The notes under the pieces: generated by a model | What the model was told of the DNA's origin: nothing | Database searches by the model: none | Seen by the model: only the letters and a program-made list of their open reading frames with translations | Made by a program: the position numbers and the translations under genes | Assembly: GCA_011772595.1 (NCBI GenBank) | Contig: WVZH01000276.1 | Coordinates: forward strand, 9,029 to 20,323 | Direction: 5' to 3' | Length of the DNA stretch: 11,295 bases | DNA from: Anaerolineales bacterium | Lineage (GTDB): Bacteria > Chloroflexota > Anaerolineae > Anaerolineales > E44-bin32 | Shown here: in pieces, positions 5,677-11,295 of the stretch | Position numbering within the stretch: the stretch's first letter is position 1 | How the letters are laid out: each line of letters starts with the position of its first letter

Positions 5677-5797
5677 GGATTAGGGAGCAAGGGATCAGGG
5701 ATCAGACACTTGGGCGCCTGGGCATCAAGGCACTTGGTTGTTGCTTTTTCAATTCTACGGTGCCTAATTGCCCCGGTGCCCTGGCGCCCCTGTGCCC
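5675..5797 (+). repeat. Intergenic palindromic repeat, copy 3 (between convergent genes, with G-quadruplex motif)
   Basis: It starts inside the lysS stop codon: the G of TAG is the first base of the first GGG tract. Tracts start at 5676, 5683, 5691 and 5698 with loops of four to five bases, a full G-quadruplex motif. The T-rich centre (GTTGCTTTTTCAATTC) and the GGTGCCCTGGCGCC right arm match copies 1 and 2 in the same orientation. The C-rich tail with TAATCCC present in the other copies is missing, and the sequence instead runs into the end of the convergent membrane-protein gene. It may serve as the shared end of both transcripts. Confidence 0.82.
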
Positions 5798-6750
5798 ATT
5801 TCTTGCAAGTAGAGTAAATCCTGCGACCGTGTCCAGACGGCCAGACCCAATGTGACCCCAAACCAAAGAGTGGCAAAACGGATGAGCAGTGTTGAAGTCG
5901 CTGCGGTGCTGGTGGGTAGCCCCAGGAGCAAGGTGAGCATCCCGGTCATGCTCACCTCCACAGCGCCCAACCCGCCTGGCAGTGCCGAAACCGCCCCGAT
6001 GACGGTCGAGAAGCTGAGTACGAACACGGCGATCGATAGCGTCTCCCATCCACTCGGCACACCCAAACCGATCAGCACCAGGTACATCCCGATCCCTTCA
6101 CCAAGCCAGGCGAAGGTGCCGAGCGCCACGGCTGTCAGCGTTGCGCGTGGGCGAAAGAGCGCATAGGCACCCTCATAGAATTCACGTAGATGCTGGGCTA
6201 TCCGCCGTATGAATGGTAATCGCTCGGCTAACCGGAGCATGCCCATGGCAAAGGGTCTGATTTGCGAGAGAAGCACGGCAGCGAGTAGGGCACCGAGTAC
6301 GATAGCAAAGACGGGCCAGTAGCGAGGGTAGGCGATAACGCCGAGAGTGGAGAGAATCAGGACGGCCAACCCATCACTGATGCGTTCCGCAAGCACCACA
6401 GTGACCCCGCGTGCGACCGGGATTTGGGTTTTGTTATTCAACCAGACACCCTTCAAGGCTTCCCCAACTTTACCTGGTGTCACAGCGAGTGGAAAACCGG
6501 CGACGAAAAGGCGAGCGCTTTCACGCCAGCTGAAGTCGCGAATACCGATCTGCCACAGGTAGTAGTGCCACTTTAAGAAGCGCAATCCGTAGTTAACCAG
6601 TGTGCAAGCCAGGATGAACGGCGCTAGGAGCCAATTAAAAGCGACAAAAGAAGCGCCGACTTGGCGGAGGTCGCCAACGAGCGCCAATCCCAATAAGACA
6701 AGAAAACCGAAGACCAGACCAGCGGCGAGGCGCCTACGGATCGACTTCAT
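5764..6750 (-). CDS. UPF0104 / LPG-synthase-TM (flippase-like) integral membrane protein
   Basis: A 328-aa multi-pass membrane protein of the lysylphosphatidylglycerol synthase transmembrane family (UPF0104, flippase-like). Hydrophobic segments are seen at about 9-26, 39-56, 80-91, 117-140, 144-164, 205-230, 236-256 and 268-305. Two family signatures are present: P-G-K-V-G-E-A (92-98) and P-G-G-L-G-A-V-E (258-265). There is no C-terminal LPG synthetase domain, so it is not MprF itself. Stand-alone members are thought to move or help make membrane lipids or glycolipids, but most have no proven role. The ATG at 6750 overlaps the upstream DUF362 stop as ATGA, so translation is coupled. A longer frame back to 6984 would lie inside the upstream gene and is rejected. 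The last 11 residues, MGTGAPGHRGN, and the stop codon come from repeat copy 3 rather than from family sequence. Confidence 0.86.
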   Translation of the reverse strand: MKSIRRRLAAGLVFGFLVLLGLALVGDLRQVGASFVAFNWLLAPFILACTLVNYGLRFLKWHYYLWQIGIRDFSWRESARLFVAGFPLAVTPGKVGEALKGVWLNNKTQIPVARGVTVVLAERISDGLAVLILSTLGVIAYPRYWPVFAIVLGALLAAVLLSQIRPFAMGMLRLAERLPFIRRIAQHLREFYEGAYALFRPRATLTAVALGTFAWLGEGIGMYLVLIGLGVPSGWETLSIAVFVLSFSTVIGAVSALPGGLGAVEVSMTGMLTLLLGLPTSTAATSTLLIRFATLWFGVTLGLAVWTRSQDLLYLQEMGTGAPGHRGN

Positions 6751-7958
6751 CCGAGCTTGAGCAGCAGGCTTATGCCAACGATGGTTAGCGCCGCCAGGAC
6801 TGCCAGACCGACGAGTGCTTGAACCACGGTTTTCGGTTCCATACCAGGCAAGATTACCCGTCCGTCGCCGTACTGCTTGAAGAATTCTCCCCATTGTGTC
6901 TGCAAGGCAGCTTCTACGCGTTTGCGGCCAATGAACGGATACCAATACACGTTGTGATAGAAGTTGCTGGCGAAGTAGGACCACGGGACCAGCGGGCTCT
7001 GCAGGAGGAATTTTTCAAAGGGCTTGAGCGGACCGTGGTAAATCAGCTTCTGACCCCGGCTTGCGAAAGTATCTTCCTGCTTGAATCCCCAGGATTTCTC
7101 CTGATCGATGTCGTAACCCACGATTTCAATTTGTGAAGGATCGCCGACCCCCAGGTCCATCTCGTGTGCTCGACGGATGAAGTGAATACTCATGGGGTCG
7201 AAACCCTGCAGCTTAGCGGAGACTGCGTCGATGGCGACTTGATCTGCGGATGCCAGCAGAATGTCTTTCTGGTGCCAGCGCATCGCCCGCGGCCCAGGAC
7301 CGTCTCCGGCGAAGGTGCCGTCCATCATAGCAAAGACGCCGGGGTGGATATCCTGTTGGATCGTCAAAAGGTCGACCAATGTATCGTGGATCACGGAGTG
7401 AGTCCAATGGCGGTTGCGATGGAGCAACCCGCCGAAGGCATTCTTCATGGCGCCAGTGATGGTGGTGAAGACGTGAGTTTTCACGGTTGGTAGATGGACG
7501 ATGTTGATGCCGACCAACGCCTTGGGGATAAACACGCCCTGCGGATAGACTTTATCGAGGACGAGTAACGGTTCCTTTGGGTGATATTCGAACCAGTCGA
7601 AGTCTTCCTCGTAAAGGTAGACGCATGGCACATCATACTTGTCTGTGATGAAGCGATGTTTGTTGTTGAATTCACCGACGTTCGTATCCACGACCACAGT
7701 GTCGTTATGTACACCGATCAAGTCATCATAACCTGCAGATCGTAAAGCCATGATGACACCCTCGAGTTGCCAGGGTGTGGTTGAACATGCAGGATACCAG
7801 GTCTGCCAGGAGATATTGATCTTTAATCCGGTTTGGATTCCCTTGGGCAGCACACCTTGGAAACCTGCCATGTGCATTATTTTTTCGGTATCATCCAGAA
7901 CGGCCCCCGGTGTCGTCTTCAATACGGCAACGACGCCTTTTCCTGGAAAATCGGGCAT
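6747..7958 (-). CDS. DUF362 domain-containing protein with C-terminal membrane anchor
   Basis: A 403-aa protein of the DUF362 family. The family core is seen as H-L-P-T-V-K-T-H (155-162), the I-T-G-A-M-K-N-A-F-G-G stretch (167-177) and M-D-G-T-F-A-G-D-G-P-G-P-R (212-224). Many DUF362 proteins carry ferredoxin-type clusters; this one does not, with only Cys58 and Cys112. Residues about 379-401 form a single hydrophobic helix followed by K-L-G, which would tail-anchor the protein with its main domain in the cytoplasm. No N-terminal signal peptide is seen. The start is firm: AAGGAG lies six bases before ATG 7958. It is the first gene of a two-gene unit with the UPF0104 membrane protein, whose start codon overlaps its stop. 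Biochemical function is unknown. The pairing suggests a role at the membrane, perhaps with lipids or a polyprenyl carrier, but this is inference. Confidence 0.86.
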   Translation of the reverse strand: MPDFPGKGVVAVLKTTPGAVLDDTEKIMHMAGFQGVLPKGIQTGLKINISWQTWYPACSTTPWQLEGVIMALRSAGYDDLIGVHNDTVVVDTNVGEFNNKHRFITDKYDVPCVYLYEEDFDWFEYHPKEPLLVLDKVYPQGVFIPKALVGINIVHLPTVKTHVFTTITGAMKNAFGGLLHRNRHWTHSVIHDTLVDLLTIQQDIHPGVFAMMDGTFAGDGPGPRAMRWHQKDILLASADQVAIDAVSAKLQGFDPMSIHFIRRAHEMDLGVGDPSQIEIVGYDIDQEKSWGFKQEDTFASRGQKLIYHGPLKPFEKFLLQSPLVPWSYFASNFYHNVYWYPFIGRKRVEAALQTQWGEFFKQYGDGRVILPGMEPKTVVQALVGLAVLAALTIVGISLLLKLG

Positions 7959-8126
7959 GGTTTTCTCCTTCGCAGTGGGAAGATTTTAACGCAGTCCGTG
8001 GATTGCCGATAGGAATGAAATTCGAATGTATGTCCTGGCACGCACGAAGTGCGAGGGAGGAGATAAAGGTTCATCTTTGCTGGAAAATCTATACCTGTGG
8101 TGGGTGTGAGCATGTTAAAATAGCCT
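7959..8126. promoter_or_regulatory. Divergent intergenic region with candidate promoters
   Basis: This 168-base gap separates the minus-strand DUF362 unit from the plus-strand small membrane-protein unit. On the plus strand, TG-T-TAAAAT (8113-8121) is an extended -10 box whose expected start point coincides with the ATG at 8127. On the minus strand, TAAAAT at 7988-7983 lies 25 bases before the DUF362 ATG, but no good -35 box is seen. A small inverted repeat, CGCAC-GAA-GTGCG, lies at 8041-8053. Confidence 0.4.
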
Positions 8127-8606
8127 ATGGAGGCAATTTCAGGGGCTCAAAGGATGGATCCAAGATTCAGCCAAGATAACGACACAAATTTGACGTCCGC
8201 CACTCGTCGGCAGATTCGCCTGCAGATCATGCTTCCACTCGTACTTGGAATGCTGGTGGTTGTTGCGGCGGTGGTATGGATCCTGTTTAGCGGTTATGGC
8301 AGTGCGAGTGTCTGGGCGGACCTTGCGCTTATCTTGCTCACCATTCCGATGTTTATCTTGGGTTTACTCTTGCTGGCGGTTCTTGTCGTGTTCACATACA
8401 TCATCAGCCGCTTAATCATTGGGCTCCCAGCGCCCCTACGCCGGGCGCAGCGAGTCGCTGCGAGGAGCGCGCGTGCATCGAGACGAAGCGGCGACTTAGC
8501 CGCTAAGCCTTTCGTGACCCTCCCGGCGGTCTGGGCTTCGCTCCGAAGGTTCGTGCAGGGTTTGTCGGAGATTTTTGTCCCTTTAAAGGAACGTGATTAT
8601 GAATGA
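8127..8606 (+). CDS. Hypothetical membrane protein, two TM helices
   Basis: A 159-aa protein that I do not assign to a named family. After a polar N terminus it has two long hydrophobic segments, about 34-56 and 63-95, joined by a short turn of about seven residues, so it is a membrane hairpin. The rest (about 100-159) is strongly basic at first (R-R-A-Q-R-V-A-A-R-S-A-R-A-S-R-R) and then amphipathic, consistent with a cytoplasmic tail. Two starts are possible: ATG 8127, which would be leaderless after the extended -10 box, and ATG 8154 (codon 10), which has AGGGG about eight bases upstream. Both keep the membrane segments. It overlaps the next gene by eight bases, and a terminator follows that gene, so the two form a small operon. 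Confidence 0.78.
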   Translation: MEAISGAQRMDPRFSQDNDTNLTSATRRQIRLQIMLPLVLGMLVVVAAVVWILFSGYGSASVWADLALILLTIPMFILGLLLLAVLVVFTYIISRLIIGLPAPLRRAQRVAARSARASRRSGDLAAKPFVTLPAVWASLRRFVQGLSEIFVPLKERDYE

Positions 8607-8805
8607 AGATGAAAATTGGAAGCGCAAGACGATCCTGATAGGTGGCTTGATCGGGGCTTTGACGGGTGTGGGCGCGGCTTATCTGATTATTCAACGTGCC
8701 GAGAAAGAGGGAGCGCCGCCGAAGTTGGGTGCCGGGGAGGGGTTTAGAGTCGGGATAACCCTTCTGGGCTTGTTACGTCAGATCGCACAAGCGGAGCAGG
8801 AGTAG
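8599..8805 (+). CDS. Small hypothetical membrane protein (68 aa)
   Basis: A 68-aa protein with one hydrophobic helix at about residues 11-30, rich in glycine and alanine (I-G-G-L-I-G-A-L-T-G-V-G-A-A-Y-L-I-I). This resembles a glycine-zipper helix that packs against another helix. A charged linker (Q-R-A-E-K-E-G-A-P-P-K) and a second amphipathic segment (about 47-64, F-R-V-G-I-T-L-L-G-L-L-R-Q-I-A) follow. The ATG at 8599 lies inside the end of the upstream gene, an eight-base overlap, with AAAGGA eight bases before it. The alternative GTG at 8593 has poorer spacing. The overlap implies coupled translation, and the two proteins may act together in the membrane. I do not recognise a characterised family; the plan recalls small YtxH-like envelope proteins. 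Confidence 0.75.
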   Translation: MNEDENWKRKTILIGGLIGALTGVGAAYLIIQRAEKEGAPPKLGAGEGFRVGITLLGLLRQIAQAEQE

Positions 8806-8920
8806 GGCGCTTATATTTCCGTGATGAATTCTGAGACGGTGGCGCGCTAGGGTGCAGCGCAAGAACACATTATTCGTTTTCGCGTCGCCCATAACCAGAT
8901 CGCCTGACCCGTTTGGAAGT

Positions 8921-8949
8921 GCCTGTCTATTGACAGGCGTTTCTTTTTA
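8921..8949 (+). terminator. Intrinsic terminator of the small membrane-protein operon
   Basis: GCCTGTC (8921-8927) and GACAGGC (8932-8938) form a perfect seven-pair stem with a TATT loop, followed by the T-rich GTTTCTTTTT. It lies about 115 bases after the 8805 stop; nothing else was recognised in that gap. The descending arm contains most of the -35 box of the tetR promoter. Confidence 0.84.
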
Positions 8950-8958
8950 TCCTAAGAT
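8930..8958 (+). promoter_or_regulatory. Promoter of the tetR operon
   Basis: TTGACA (8930-8935) is a perfect -35 box. TAAGAT (8953-8958) matches four of six -10 positions at a 17-base spacing. The start point falls near 8965, inside the palindromic operator that begins at 8959. Confidence 0.66.
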
Positions 8959-8978
8959 AAGAACGAACGTTCGTTCTT
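8959..8978. promoter_or_regulatory. Palindromic operator, probable TetR autoregulation site
   Basis: A perfect 20-base palindrome with core GAACGAAC/GTTCGTTC directly follows the -10 box and covers the expected transcription start, 22 bases before the tetR ATG. Length, symmetry and position fit a dimeric TetR-family repressor site. Binding there would block the polymerase, so the neighbouring regulator probably represses its own operon until a ligand releases it. Confidence 0.83.
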
Positions 8979-9000
8979 TTTATTCGTCAGCGAGGTCAAC

Positions 9001-9597
9001 ATGAGCAGCGTTGCTTCGAGGGGGGAACGAACTCGATCTGAGATCATCCGGGCTGCCTATCGTCTCTTCGAGCAGCAGGGCTACCACGGCACCTCCATGC
9101 GCCAGATCGCCGAGCAAGCGGGGATCGCACTGGGTGGCATTTACAACCATTTCACAGGCAAAGAGCAGATATTCGAGCACGTCCTGGAAACCTATCACCC
9201 CTATCATGAGATCGTCCCTATCCTGAAAAACGCCCAGGGGGCGACAGTAGAGGCATTCGTGCGGAATGCTGCTGAGGGCGTTGTCACGGTGCTGGATCGA
9301 CGCCCCGATTTCCTCAACTTGCTGTTGATCGAGATCGTGGAATTCAAAAGCAAACATTTGCCACGCTTGGTCGAAAGATTCTTTCCTGAAGTGATGAGCA
9401 TCGTGGGTGAATTTGCCGAGATGAAGAATTTACGGCCCATACCGCTGGCGACCATTGTACGGACTTTCCTGGGCAATTTTTATGCTTATTACTTGGTTGA
9501 GAAATTCATCGGAGAAGCGTTTCCGGCGGAATTACGCGAGCACGCATTAGAGTACTCGATTGACATTTTCCTTCACGGGATTGTGTCGCAGGAATGA
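9001..9597 (+). CDS. TetR/AcrR family transcriptional regulator
   Basis: A 198-aa one-domain repressor of typical TetR length. The N-terminal DNA-binding domain occupies about residues 10-56: the helix I-I-R-A-A-Y-R-L-F-E-Q-Q-G-Y, then the helix-turn-helix T31-S-M-R-Q-I-A-E-Q-A-G-I-A-L-G-G-I-Y-N-H-F51, ending with the family signature G-K-E-Q-I-F. The remaining all-helical part (about 60-198) is the ligand-binding and dimer domain, which is not conserved enough to name a ligand. GAGG lies five bases before ATG 9001. The gene is first in an operon with a methyltransferase (3-base gap) and an ABC-2 permease (6-base gap), and a palindromic operator overlaps its own start point. The likely role is control of an efflux or export system by its substrate. 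Confidence 0.93.
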   Translation: MSSVASRGERTRSEIIRAAYRLFEQQGYHGTSMRQIAEQAGIALGGIYNHFTGKEQIFEHVLETYHPYHEIVPILKNAQGATVEAFVRNAAEGVVTVLDRRPDFLNLLLIEIVEFKSKHLPRLVERFFPEVMSIVGEFAEMKNLRPIPLATIVRTFLGNFYAYYLVEKFIGEAFPAELREHALEYSIDIFLHGIVSQE

Positions 9598-9600
9598 AAC

Positions 9601-10242
9601 ATGGTGTTTCGTATCCTCTTTTATGCCGTAGTGATTGTGCTGCTACTGATTCTGGTTTGGGGTGTCCTCCTCAAGATTGTCGTGAAATGGTATTCATTCC
9701 CGATCCCGCAGTTCATGTCCGACCTGATCGACAATCCACTGCGACGTAGACTCCAACCACCCCAAGAAACAGCAATTCGACATGGGATCGAGCCAGGTAT
9801 GACCGTACTCGACGTTGGACCCGGAAATGGCCGCTATACCATCGCAGCAGCACGAAGAGTGGGAGAAACTGGCGAGGTGGTTGCAATCGACATTGAGCCC
9901 AAGATGATCGAACGCGTACGCAGGCGCGCAATGAGAGAGGGGATTACCAATATTGATGCACGGGTCGCCGACGTCTATGCGCTTCCCTTTGCGGAGCACA
10001 AGTTCGATCTCATCTATTTGATCACCGTGATCGGTGAAATTCCTTCTCCACAGAGAGCCATGCAGGAGTTCCACCGTGTGTTGTCCCCTTCTGGCACGCT
10101 GGTATTCAGTGAACTTCTACCTGATCCCCACTACCCACGTCCACGCACATTGCAAGGGTGGGCGGAAGGTGCTGATTTCAAATTACGGGAGAAAATCGGG
10201 AATTTCTTCTACTACACTTTGATCTTCGAAAAGAATCGATAG
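9601..10242 (+). CDS. Membrane-anchored class I SAM-dependent methyltransferase
   Basis: A 213-aa protein. Residues about 4-27 form one hydrophobic helix (F-R-I-L-F-Y-A-V-V-I-V-L-L-L-I-L-V-W), which would anchor the enzyme in the membrane. From residue 60 a Methyltransf_11/UbiE-like Rossmann fold follows. Motif I is V-L-D-V-G-P-G-N-G (69-77), the acidic residue that holds the SAM ribose is Asp97 in A-I-D-I-E-P, and post-motif segments are seen at A-R-V-A-D-V (120-125) and F-D-L-I-Y-L (135-140). A typical H-R-V-L-S-P-S-G stretch is at 158-165. The start at 9601 has AGGA seven bases upstream, three bases after the tetR stop. Substrate is unknown; a lipid, quinone or exported drug-like compound would fit the anchor and neighbours. 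Fold and anchor are seen; the substrate is inference. Confidence 0.86.
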   Translation: MVFRILFYAVVIVLLLILVWGVLLKIVVKWYSFPIPQFMSDLIDNPLRRRLQPPQETAIRHGIEPGMTVLDVGPGNGRYTIAAARRVGETGEVVAIDIEPKMIERVRRRAMREGITNIDARVADVYALPFAEHKFDLIYLITVIGEIPSPQRAMQEFHRVLSPSGTLVFSELLPDPHYPRPRTLQGWAEGADFKLREKIGNFFYYTLIFEKNR

Positions 10243-10248
10243 GACGGA

Positions 10249-11295
10249 ATGAAGATGGTCAACAGTCGCTTGCTTTCGCTCATTCGCAAGGAATTTATCC
10301 AGATTTGGCGTGATCCACGCACGTTGATACTGGTGATCGCCATCCCGGTGATGCAATTGCTCCTCATCGGGTATGCAGCCACCACAGACGTACGCAATGT
10401 CCCCCTAGCTATTCTGGATCAAGATCGGAGCGCTGAGGCCAGGGCCTTGCTCGATGCCTATCGGGCTGCGGATTATTTCCGTCTAGCTTTCGAGGTCGAT
10501 ACGGAAGAAGAGATGCGATGGATCATAGATCAGGGTGAGGCTAAAGCCGGGCTGATCATTCCCCCAGACTATAGCCGGCGCTTGAAGGGGACGGAATCCG
10601 CCCACGTGGCCTTTATGCTCGACGGTAGCGACCCGACCATTGCGTCGACGTCGCTCACGGCAGCCCAATTGATCGGCCAGGAGCATGGGACGGAAGTGAG
10701 AGCTGCGCAGCTCTCGCGCTACGGTCAAGTTGCAGTAGGCGAACTTCCTCTCGAGGTGCACGCTCACGTCTGGTACAACCCCGACATGATCGACGCTTAC
10801 TTCATGGTGCCGGGCGTGATCGGAACCATTCTGTACGCATTGACCTCCGTGCTTACGGCTACGGCGGTCGTGCGTGAGCGGGAACGTGGCACGATCGAAC
10901 AGCTGATCGTCACGCCGATCCGCCCTTGGGAGCTGGTGTTGGGTAAATTGATACCCTACATCCTCCTGGCGTTCATCAACACCCTCGAGGTCTTGGCGCT
11001 CGGGTCGTTCTTGTTCGGGTTGCCCATCCGAGGGGAATTGAGTGCCATCTTGTTGCTGTCAGGGTTATTCCTGTTCTCGGGTCTGGGCATTGGCCTTTTG
11101 ATCTCCACGATATCGAACACGCAACAAGAGGCCATGCTTTCTGCGTTCTTCACGTATTTACCGAGCATATTTCTCTCGGGTTTCTTTTTCCCGATAGAAG
11201 CAATGCCCAAGGTGCTTCAATGGTTATCGTATCTGTTTCCACTGCGTTATTACCTGGTCATCATTCGATCGTTATTGATCAAGGGCGTTAACTTT
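10249..11295 (+). CDS. ABC-2 type transporter permease, YbhR/YhhJ-like (partial, 3' end outside window)
   Basis: An open frame from ATG 10249 runs off the right edge, giving 349 residues. It begins with the family signature K-E-F-I-Q-I-W-R-D-P-R (14-24), then membrane helix 1 (about 25-44). A large extracytoplasmic domain (about 45-180) starts with the D-V-R-N-V-P-L-A-I-L-D-Q-D stretch, and five further hydrophobic segments follow between about 184 and 346. The E-R-E-R-G-T-I-E-Q-L coupling motif (210-219) would contact the ATPase, and F-L-S-G-F-F-F-P (308-315) is a further ABC-2 hallmark. Full-length members are about 370-380 aa, so only some 25 residues are missing. The family exports drugs or lipids and usually pairs with a second permease and an ATP-binding subunit, expected just downstream. 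The first ATG has AGGA four bases upstream; ATG 10255 is an alternative. Confidence 0.92.
   Translation, partial: MKMVNSRLLSLIRKEFIQIWRDPRTLILVIAIPVMQLLLIGYAATTDVRNVPLAILDQDRSAEARALLDAYRAADYFRLAFEVDTEEEMRWIIDQGEAKAGLIIPPDYSRRLKGTESAHVAFMLDGSDPTIASTSLTAAQLIGQEHGTEVRAAQLSRYGQVAVGELPLEVHAHVWYNPDMIDAYFMVPGVIGTILYALTSVLTATAVVRERERGTIEQLIVTPIRPWELVLGKLIPYILLAFINTLEVLALGSFLFGLPIRGELSAILLLSGLFLFSGLGIGLLISTISNTQQEAMLSAFFTYLPSIFLSGFFFPIEAMPKVLQWLSYLFPLRYYLVIIRSLLIKGVNF

Noticed and set aside
6751..6984. 78-residue N-terminal extension of the UPF0104 protein
   Set aside because: It lies wholly within the DUF362 gene in another frame, and the ATGA overlap at 6750 gives a standard start.
8980..9357. 125-codon minus-strand frame opposite tetR
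   Set aside because: It is a shadow of the conserved TetR DNA-binding domain, and it has no RBS or family features.

Overview
The window reads as ordinary bacterial chromosome with many small intergenic control signals. The best guess for the host is a Chloroflexota (Anaerolineae-like) bacterium. The clues are a Thr/Pro-rich lipoprotein stalk, a DUF362 plus UPF0104 membrane-protein pair, a YbhR-like ABC-2 permease next to a TetR gene, and moderate GC content. The phylum is inferred from gene character and no marker gene here proves it.

Layout. A lipoprotein gene cut by the left edge and a tRNA-Lys(UUU) gene lie on the minus strand. On the plus strand follow an ABC-F ATPase gene with a long structured leader (start 844), a PIG-L type deacetylase (2648), greA (3578) and lysS (4171). 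On the minus strand, facing lysS, a DUF362 gene and a UPF0104/flippase-like gene form a translationally coupled pair (7958 to 5764). Divergent from them on the plus strand are two small overlapping membrane-protein genes of unknown function (8127 and 8599). A TetR operon closes the window: tetR, a membrane-anchored SAM methyltransferase, and an ABC-2 permease cut by the right edge.

Control signals. The most notable is upstream of the ABC-F gene: a near-consensus promoter, then an eight-codon leader ORF whose codons 4-7 are the 5' arm of an intrinsic terminator. That is the architecture of ribosome-mediated attenuation known for antibiotic-resistance ABC-F genes. The greA leader also carries a terminator-like hairpin and a second stem-loop. 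The tetR gene has a terminator, promoter and 20-bp palindromic operator packed into about 60 bp. The PIG-L gene has an extended -10 box seven bases from its ATG and looks leaderless.

Repeats. Three copies of an imperfect palindromic intergenic repeat (about 110-145 bp, all in the same orientation) sit at 467-611, 2481-2593 and 5675-5797. Two carry telomere-like G-tract arrays able to form G-quadruplexes. The third copy abuts the lysS stop codon and supplies the last 11 codons and the stop of the convergent membrane-protein gene.

Theme. Translation and transcription functions (tRNA-Lys, lysS, greA, ABC-F) occupy the left half. Envelope and membrane functions occupy the right half.
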